Below, piece by piece: positions 44,077 to 50,680 of a stretch of 50,680 bases of DNA. Numbering within the stretch: position 1 is the stretch's first letter; each line of letters begins with the position of its first letter. Position numbers and translations under genes: made by a program. The notes beneath the pieces were generated by a model. It saw only the letters and a program-made list of their open reading frames with translations. It had not been told where the DNA came from and did no database searches. Source of the stretch: Condylostoma magnum (lineage: Eukaryota > Ciliophora > Heterotrichea > Heterotrichida > Condylostomatidae); NCBI GenBank assembly GCA_920105805.1, contig CAKKTI010000098.1:7618-58297 (forward strand). Reading direction: 5' to 3'.

Positions 44077-46230
44077 ATGTAAGAAGAAGCTCTTCGGAAA
44101 TTCTTAGCATACAGATCTGGCTTTCAAGCTCCTTTAGTTATCGATTCCTAAAACTAAGACCAAAAACAGCAAGAATTTAAATAATACATAGAAAACAAAA
44201 TCTAAAACAGGAAAATAGAGCCCGACCCACCCCAAGAGGAAATAATATATATAGAAAGTGACGAAGAAATCCAATAAGTCGAGTAAATCTAAAGAAAAGG
44301 ATTTAGAGGTGCTTAATTTGAATTAGACGAGGAAAGTTAAATCGACTACGCTAAAATTTTTGATTTGGGACAAGCTGAGGACTATTTAAGCGTAAACAAA
44401 GAAAAACCATCAATAGGAAACTTTGAGATAGAAATTTTCCACGAATCAGAAGTTTTAATAAAAACCAGTTTTTTTGCAACTGAAAAGGTTTAAAAATTGA
44501 TAAGAAAAAGTGCAGGAATATTCTGTCATGAAGAGAACGGTTGAATTGTTCCAATGCAGATGTATAAAGGCTTGAAGGAGCAACTAATAAAAAACTAAGC
44601 AAAAATAAAAGAAATACCAAACTTCGTAGTTGCGGCTCTTTCTCGTCCTATCCCAGGGTTTATAAGGGAAATTCCATACAACTATAAAAATGAGAAACAG
44701 CGTTCAATCAGTGACATTCCTACCTTTATATACGATAGACTTTACCCGTTTTAGATAGAAGGAATAGAGTTTGGGTTAAGGCATCATGGACGAGTGCTTA
44801 TAGGTGATGAAATGGGAGTGGGAAAGACAATTCAAGCCATAGGGCTAGCCTCTGCGTATAGGGACGAATGGCCGCTGTTGATCATATGTCCGGCATCTGT
44901 AAAACTTAACTGAAAAAACGAGCTTTAAAACTGGATGCCTGACTTAGAGGACAAAGATATATATTGCCTAGAGAATAAAAGAACTATGAACAATCATGCC
45001 TAGGTATGAATCTCGTCTTATAACATGACAACTTACTTAGACTTTTACTTATCAACAAAAATTTTTAAAGTGATTATTATAGATGAGTCGCATTATTTGA
45101 AGAACTACAATGCTAAAAGGACTAAAATAATTATACCGTTGCTTAAACGAGCATTGAGAGTGGTTATGCTTTCCGGAACTCCTGTGTTAGCAAAGCCCTC
45201 AGAGGTTTTTACTTAATTGACATCTCTTAGACCCGATATATTCTATTCTTTCAGAGCCTTTGCGGAGAGATACTGTGAGCCTACTGTTAAGTATAATTAT
45301 GTAGATTACTCCGGAGCAGATCATATAAAAGAGCTTTATTTAGTTTTATGCAAATGTGCAATGATACGACGCTTAAAACAGTAGGTTCTGTCCTAACTTC
45401 CCCCTAAAAACAGACAAAGAATTGAAATAAATATAAACATGGACAAAGTACGCTAAATTTCACGTATTCTAAAAGAAATGAGAAAAATGGAGAGATAAAG
45501 ACGTCTTGTATGCGGGGATTTAACCACAGGGTAACAAAGATATGACTAAAATGACCATATGATATAAAAGGCGTATATGCTGTCAGGCTAAGCTAAACTT
45601 AACGGTATTCTTTAGTATGTATAATATCTCATCCACTCAGAATGTAAGTTTATATTTTTCGCACATCATATAGAGATTCTAGACGCAGTGGAGGAGTTGT
45701 GCAATAAGGAAAAATGTGCGTATATACGCATAGATGGTGCTACTTCTCATATTCGCCGTTAAAAGGGAATTGAGGCATTTTAGTCATAAGCTAGATGCAG
45801 AGTTGCAATTTTAGGAATTATGGCTGCAGGTCAGGGAATTACTCTTACTGCAGCTTCTACTGTTGTTATATCTGAGCTGGTTTGGACCCCCGGTGTGTTA
45901 GTGCAAGCGGAGGACAGGGCTCACAGAATCGGACAGGAAAAATCAGTTAACATTCATTATTTATACGGCCCTGGAACCCTAGATGAGCATATTTGGCCCA
46001 GAATACGCAACAAGTTGAGCGTTGTTAGTGGAGCATTGGACGATCATAAAAATGATAACCTGCAAAGCATGATGAATCCGCAAACCAGGTTCGGAATGGG
46101 GGAGTTTGAGACTATTGATATTGGAGACATTATAGAGAATGCAAGAGATCCTGTTTTAGAAGACCAGAGTACTGAAACTTCACTGAAAAGGAAAAATGAG
46201 GGTGAAAAAGTAAACAAGAAGATAATTTAA
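44077..46230 (+). CDS. SMARCAL1: SMARCAL1-type annealing helicase (SNF2 family)
   Basis: A 717-residue ATPase. The N-terminus has an acidic patch and a HARP domain (FEIEIFHESEVLIKTSFFA, ENGWIVPMQMYKGLKEQL). The SNF2 core follows with RLYPFQIEGIEFGLRHHG, Walker A GDEMGVGKTIQ, WPLLIICPASVKLNW, Walker B DESHYLKN, MLSGTPVLAKPSEV, FAERYCEPTVKYNYVDYSG, MIRRLKQQVLSQLPPKNR and the C-lobe end GIMAAGQGITLTAAS, QAEDRAHRIGQ. These match SMARCAL1/HARP rather than ZRANB3, as no zinc finger or PCNA box is seen. The enzyme reanneals RPA-coated DNA at stalled forks. The length is shorter than the human protein since the RPA-binding N-terminus is missing. It stops at TAA 46228, 7 nt before the next start. Confidence 0.95.
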
Positions 46231-46237
46231 TTAAAAG

Positions 46238-46990
46238 ATGGAATATTAGCTTAATGCTTTGATTTAAGATAGAGTTGATTTGTTGAAAGAGGATATTGAT
46301 AGGATTGTTATGGAAGCTCCTAATGATTGAGAGGAGTTTAGACAGTATTGGGTGTCTAATGGCTTAGGATTTTTCCATAGAGCTATCCAGGCGAAAGAAA
46401 GCAATGTAGAGTACTATTAGTTGATTTACTATTTAATCCTTTAGAAATTAGATCAATAGTATTAACTAAGATAACCTATTTTCCTTATGTTTGTGTTATA
46501 CAGAACCTAACCAGGCTAAAAAGTACCAATTTGTATAAATCAGTAATTGGCTGAAGCTTTACTACAGTTAACTTAAAACGATTCTATATGCAGAGATATC
46601 ATTTCATAGTTAAACATCGAAAATGCCTTTAGTTTTGGATGTTTTTATGGTTATAAAAGAATTTTATTCAATAGGAATGGAAATCCTATTAAGAGAAAGA
46701 TCAAAACTAATAAAATTATGGTTAAACCCGATTTAAGGATAATGGAATAACCTTTAGATGTATCTTCTATCTAAGATGCAGCTCTAGATTATCAGTACAT
46801 GAAGTCTTTGATCTTTAACGACTTGCATAATAAAGAATGCAATTTTAGTTCTATTGAAGAAGCTATGAACTCAGAGAATGCGGAAATTATGGGATTAACT
46901 AGCCCTTAGTTTATTGGAGAGATTTAAGCTTTAGAGGAATTAAGGAATTATAGTAGATAGTTTAAGTGTTATACTAATAAAGCTTCATAA
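46238..46990 (+). CDS. SNAPC1: SNAPC1/SNAP43-like snRNA-activating complex subunit
   Basis: A 250-residue protein. The N-terminal ~140 residues match the SNAPC1 family: VDLLKEDIDRIVMEAPNDWE, FRQYWVSNGLGFFHRAIQ, NVEYYQLIYYLILQKL, QPIFLMFVLYRTQPGQKVPI and CINQQLAEALLQL, followed by a block near ENAFSFGCFYGYKRI, as in the SNAP43 fold. SNAPc binds the proximal sequence element of snRNA genes for RNA polymerases II and III. The C-terminal part (KTNKIMVKPDLRIME, EIQALEELRNYSRQF) is less conserved. Start is 7 nt after SMARCAL1. I choose stop TAA 46988; reading it as Gln adds 29 residues to TGA near 47078, which would overlap the convergent channel gene. Confidence 0.75.
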
Positions 46991-47023
46991 CTAACTAAAA
47001 TCTTCTCCGTTACCCTTTAAAGG

Positions 47024-49144
47024 TTAAAAATCAACAGAATCTCCTTCTTCATCTATTTGTATAAACCCGAATTACTCAATGTCTGAATAATCTGAGCTTG
47101 AATGTGATCTCTAAGCTTATAATGACCAGTTTTCAGACTCAGAGTGTTATTGTGACTAAGGAACAGAAACTACAGCTGATTTCAAATTAGTGTTAATAAT
47201 TTGAGAGCTATTTAAAGACTAGCTCTGTTAAAAGGGGTCTAATTATCTATCATTTAGCCATTATTTACTTATTATATTCACAAGACTGCTCAATTGTCCA
47301 AGTTTTTAAATATTTTAATCACAGAGTTACTTGGTTATTGTACATGAGCAGTGCTTTCCATCCTCATGCATATCTATATTCTATATCTTCTTTTACAACT
47401 TTTCATTTATTTTGTTCCTAAGCTCATCTACAGAAATATACTAAAGTTAGTTATTTTTCCTACATTCAATAACTGACTTCATTTCAGATTTTAACCTTAA
47501 AAACTTTTTCCTTTTAAAAATACTGTTTTTGCATATTTAAGCCCACATATCAGGGTAATCTAGTTTAATCAAATTTATCAGCTTTTTGTACAAAACTAGT
47601 ACCTTACTCTTAACCTGGGCCATGGCAGTCACTTCTCTAGGAATTTTGAGACAGGTTGCAATATCACCGAATGTTTCACCAGCTTTAATCGTTGCATAAG
47701 GAATTAACTCCTTTCCGTAACAGTACTTTATGTATCCTTTTATAAGAAAGAAAATATCCTTACCCTGTTCTCCCTTTTTAAACAAGATTTAGTCTTCTTA
47801 TAATTAGTAGAATTTTAAATAGGGAGCTATGTCTGCTATAAAGCTAACCTCTTAATCTTGGAAGAACTCAATACTTTTAATGCATCCCTTGTGCATTGAT
47901 ACTGCAATGTCAAACCGAGTGCTTTGAGGAAGCTCAGATAGCACTTATTCCTTATCACTCCATGGAAAATTATTCAAATCTCTGTTTTACCTTACATTTC
48001 TCACGATTTAATTAGTAATTTCCTGATTAAGCAGTAATTCATGGGCCATGGTGTCAACTATTGCTAGTTTTTTTAATACCAGATTTTCTCTATTATCCAC
48101 TTGCGTTAAAGTACTTGACAGACTACTAATAGTAAATGATAAGAAGTAAAGACCTGCTATCATTCAAACGATTGCTAGAATTCTTTCTAGAGGTGTTCTT
48201 GGATGAATTTCTCCGTATCCAATAGCAGTAACTGTTGTTATAGACCAGTAAATTGATCTTAGGTATAGACCAGCATTGCTCTCATTCATATAATTCCCCC
48301 TCATCACCCAAGTATCCGGATGAAAGTTGTAGATATTAGCAGTCATATACCAAAAGCAGGACACTATGTGAATGCATAGCAAAATCCCAGTGATTGTCAT
48401 TATAAGCCGCAAAGCACTATGCTTTATATTCAAAATTTCTTAAATCTTGTAAAAGAATTCAGCTTCTTTACACTGTTTCATGAATTTAAGCAGACGAGCT
48501 AGTCTTAATAGCCTAGTCAGCCTGGGGAGCCTTAGAAGTCGTACTAGACTTGTATAATCTGCATTCTAGGAGCCTTCATCGTCTTGCAGGATTAAGGTGA
48601 AGGGAATACAGGTGACTAGATCTACAAAGAATCACCCTAATAAATATCTTTTAAAAATTAGTCAACGGTCAGTAATAAGAACACGATTTTCATCGTAGTA
48701 AGCTGTGAAAGAAATGACTAAAATATCTGTGAAAAATATGCCGTCTATCAACAGATCCATCACATACCAGCCGTCACCCACTTCTATTTGTATAAAGGCA
48801 AGAACATACGGAAGAACTGTTGCTGTGTATATAAGAAGCCCGGCTATCAGCAGATTCCATATTAACATTAGAGGAGTCTCTGGCACAAACATACATTTTG
48901 GGACTTTTTGGATGCTTACTGTGAAATTACTTAGAGTTTAAAGCATTCGAAAATTCTCTTCTAAGCGAATTGTTTGATTTTCTGTATTTGTGATCAAATA
49001 GTTGGGGCATGTACCAAAATCGTTGATGTATCTTCTCAGCATATTTAGTTTTGCCTTTCCTATTACCTTTGGCCTTATTTTTTTTCAGATTTTTAAGTAT
49101 TTTGAATCTTCAACAGGGATGTCTCTCACTCTGACAGAATCCAT
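47024..49144 (-). CDS. Voltage- and cyclic-nucleotide-domain K+ channel (KCNH/EAG type)
   Basis: A 706-residue channel. N-terminal helical part, then S1 (MLIWNLLIAGLLIYTATVLP), S2 (MDLLIDGIFFTDILVISFTA), S3 (YLLGWFFVDLVTCIPF), S4 with Arg every third residue (LVRLLRLPRLTRLLRLARLL), S5 (LRLIMTITGILLCIHIVSCF), pore helix and filter TTVTAIGYGEI (GYG, so potassium-selective), S6 (MIAGLYFLSFTISSLSS), C-linker and a CNBD (DQILFKKGEQGKDIFFLIKG, GETFGDIATCLKIPREVTAM). The CNBD lacks some cAMP-contact residues, as in EAG channels. The Gln/Ser-rich tail ends SVDF at TAA 47024. Ciliates use such channels to set membrane potential and swimming. W is TGA at RWLIFKRY. Confidence 0.93.
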
Positions 49145-50048
49145 TTTAAAATTGTTAAGTAATGGACAGAAAATAAAGCTTATACTGTAATGAAATAAAT
49201 ATGAAAGTAAACACTTTTGTAAGTAATTTGAAAAGGTATAAATTTCTATATGTATTTTATTTATTGCTTCTTTAAATAGTGTGCTTTTTAAGTGTAGACT
49301 TCATAAATATATAGAACTAATAGGTATATTTAATGAAGTTATACAACATTGCGAAAAAAGATTATATAATTTAAGGAAAAGTAAATAATAGTATTTAATA
49401 ACTCAAGTATGTTAAAGAAAATGCTTACTGAGTACCTATTAATTAACTGTTGAACTAATTTATTGGAGCCTTTGTATTTTATAACTTATGATAAAACATA
49501 TTTCTAGTTATTATTGTCCAAGTAGTAACCTTTATCAAAAGTTTCTTATTTTCTTTTATTATGTATTACCTTTTATCTATTTACCTACTCTTATATTTAA
49601 TCTATTTAATAATACATTTTATTATTGATAAGCTTTATTATGCTTTTCTTAGAAATCTAAAGCTCTTATTTTAAAGTCTTATATAGTTTAATGTTGATAG
49701 CCTTTGAATAATTTATACAATAAAAAATAATAGTGGTTATACCATCATTTAAGACCTTTATATAAGTTTCGGACCTCCTTTATATAATCCATATGAAATG
49801 TCCTGTTTCTCAATTACTAGTAAATATCAGATTAATATCAAAATAGTTACATTTTCATAATATGGAATACCTCTTATATCCTTCCTACACAAGTTTTGCC
49901 TCCCTAAAAGCAACTATGTCCTTTTATAGTAGAAGTTTGTATTACAGACTAATCTCCTTCTAACTCTTTATTTATATTATAATCGACAGTTTTCTTCCAT
50001 TTATTTCTATAAATTATTATAATTTCCTAGTTTTCCGCATATTATTAA
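49145..50048. other. AT-rich intergenic region
   Basis: About 900 nt between the divergent K+ channel gene and the MFS-like gene; both promoters should lie here. No protein-like frame or RNA gene was recognised. The 49002-49190 open stretch is the shadow of the channel gene. Confidence 0.5.
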
Positions 50049-50680
50049 ATGAAGCAAAGCTGCTAAGCTTACATGTGCATATTAGGAGTAAGTATAGCAT
50101 CATTCCCTCACGCCTGACTTATGCTGGCTTTGTACTTTCAATCTTATTATAGCTATCATAATACTGAATTAGATTAAGATACATTCAAATGAGTTTATCC
50201 TGTCAGAAACTCTTTCATTGGCTTTGACTCCTCTTCTAAAAAGCAAAATTGGGTATGGAATGTGCCTATAACTAAGTATCTTTCTTTACCTTATCAGCTT
50301 GTTATGTGCATATTCCACATACTCTATATATATCTCTTACTTTGAATTTTACCTTTTGTGCAGGTCTTGCTTGCGGTATTTTGCTAGTTGTGCCAATGTA
50401 TCCAATCTGGTCTTACTTTTCAGATAAAAAGTCTATGGTATCTGGCCCAATATTAGCTTGCTTTAGCTTAGGAATGTGATTTTATTGAGTTCAGTTTGTT
50501 GTGATATGCAATCCTAATCATCTAGATTAAGGTGCGAGTTCTGGGTTATTGATGTGATTGAAAAATTTCCCAAACTTCTGTTTTTGCTTGCAGCTGGATT
50601 TTTGTTATTTGGAGTTTTACTAGGCCTACTGATTTCTATAAACTCTAAAGTTGAAATTGCTAAAGTGGAAGACGAAGCTG
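50049..50680 (+). CDS. Major-facilitator (monocarboxylate/oxalate-formate type) transporter, 3' end outside
   Basis: ATG 50049 opens ILGVSIASFPHAWLMLALYF, like the first TM of MFS carriers, with a luminal loop. A middle segment continues in another frame (LSIFLYLISLLCAYSTYSIY). The clearest part is FCAGLACGILLVVPMYPIWS, YFSDKKSMVSGPILACFSLG and FYWVQFVVICNPNHLDQ, matching the OFA/MCT family loop DKKGLVSG and TMs 4-6; a third frame gives VIEKFPKLLFLLAAGFLLFG up to the window end. At least two frame changes (near 50260-50350 and 50530) suggest tiny introns, but the boundaries are not settled. The family moves small carboxylates with protons. In-frame TGA codes W. Truncated by the window edge. 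Confidence 0.55.

Noticed and set aside
1-50680. Genes look like pseudogenes full of stops
   Set aside because: The stops fall at Gln and Trp positions of conserved motifs across more than thirty genes; this is a variant code, not decay.
1-50680. Karyorelict (Loxodes-type) code with TGA as the only stop
   Set aside because: Rab11, Ras-like, HSP10 and enkurin end at TAG, and others at tandem TAA; this fits the Condylostoma-type code better.
50049-50680. MFS gene as a decayed pseudogene
   Set aside because: Frame changes are few and lie between intact TM blocks, and 16-nt introns elsewhere give a simpler explanation, although unproven here.
1-50680. Operon of functionally linked genes
   Set aside because: Tightly packed neighbours (for example SMARCAL1 and SNAPC1, SLC44 and FHA) share no pathway, and strands alternate.

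Overview
The window is a gene-dense piece of a ciliate nu­clear (probably macronuclear) genome. Read with the standard code almost every gene is cut into short pieces. Read with TAA and TAG as glutamine and TGA as tryptophan, long conserved proteins appear (protein kinases, Rab11, enkurin, SMARCAL1, KCNH channel, MORN protein, zinc-finger protein). The same three codons also end genes: TAG directly follows the prenylated cysteines of Rab11 and the CAAX box of a Ras-like GTPase, TGA ends others, and tandem TAA TAA or TGA TAA TAA ends several more. An all-ambiguous code of this type is known from Condylostoma (table 28). Two 16-nt introns that restore the frame fit the 15-16 nt introns of heterotrichs. 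I therefore infer a Condylostoma-like heterotrich. The code is directly visible; the genus is inference.

Layout. 1-4.6 kb: the 3' part of a WD40/coiled-coil gene, a CaMK-like kinase and an unrecognised CxxC protein. 5.4-8.9 kb: a C2H2 zinc-finger protein, a golgin-84-like protein and HSP10. 9-15 kb: a basic hypothetical protein, an acylated pseudokinase, a TMEM184-like membrane protein, an acylated helical protein, a C2 protein and enkurin. 15.4-23.3 kb: Rab11, an 1,111-residue coiled-coil protein, a cysteine-rich multi-pass membrane protein, a ferredoxin and a multi-pass membrane protein. 23.5-31 kb: an alpha-adaptin-appendage protein, an FHA protein, an SLC44 transporter, a Ras-like GTPase and a double-CNBD protein, all on the minus strand. 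31-37.9 kb: a TPX2-like protein, a small unknown, a coiled-coil/PH-like protein, an acylated coiled-coil protein and a pseudokinase CDPK. 37.9-50.7 kb: an active CDPK, a MORN protein, a TTLL ligase, an RCC1 protein, SMARCAL1, a SNAPC1-like protein, a KCNH channel and the start of an MFS transporter.

The genes are ordinary nuclear housekeeping, ciliary and signalling genes with no operon logic, but they are packed very tightly. Several convergent pairs have stop codons 0-9 nt apart, one divergent pair has start codons 5 nt apart, and tandem neighbours can be 2-16 nt apart. With stop codons that also encode amino acids, this packing matters, because termination is thought to depend on closeness to the mRNA 3' end. 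Five predicted proteins begin MGC, MGCC or MGACC (likely N-myristoylated and palmitoylated), and two kinase-fold proteins lack catalytic residues. I saw no mobile elements, rRNA, tRNA or CRISPR.
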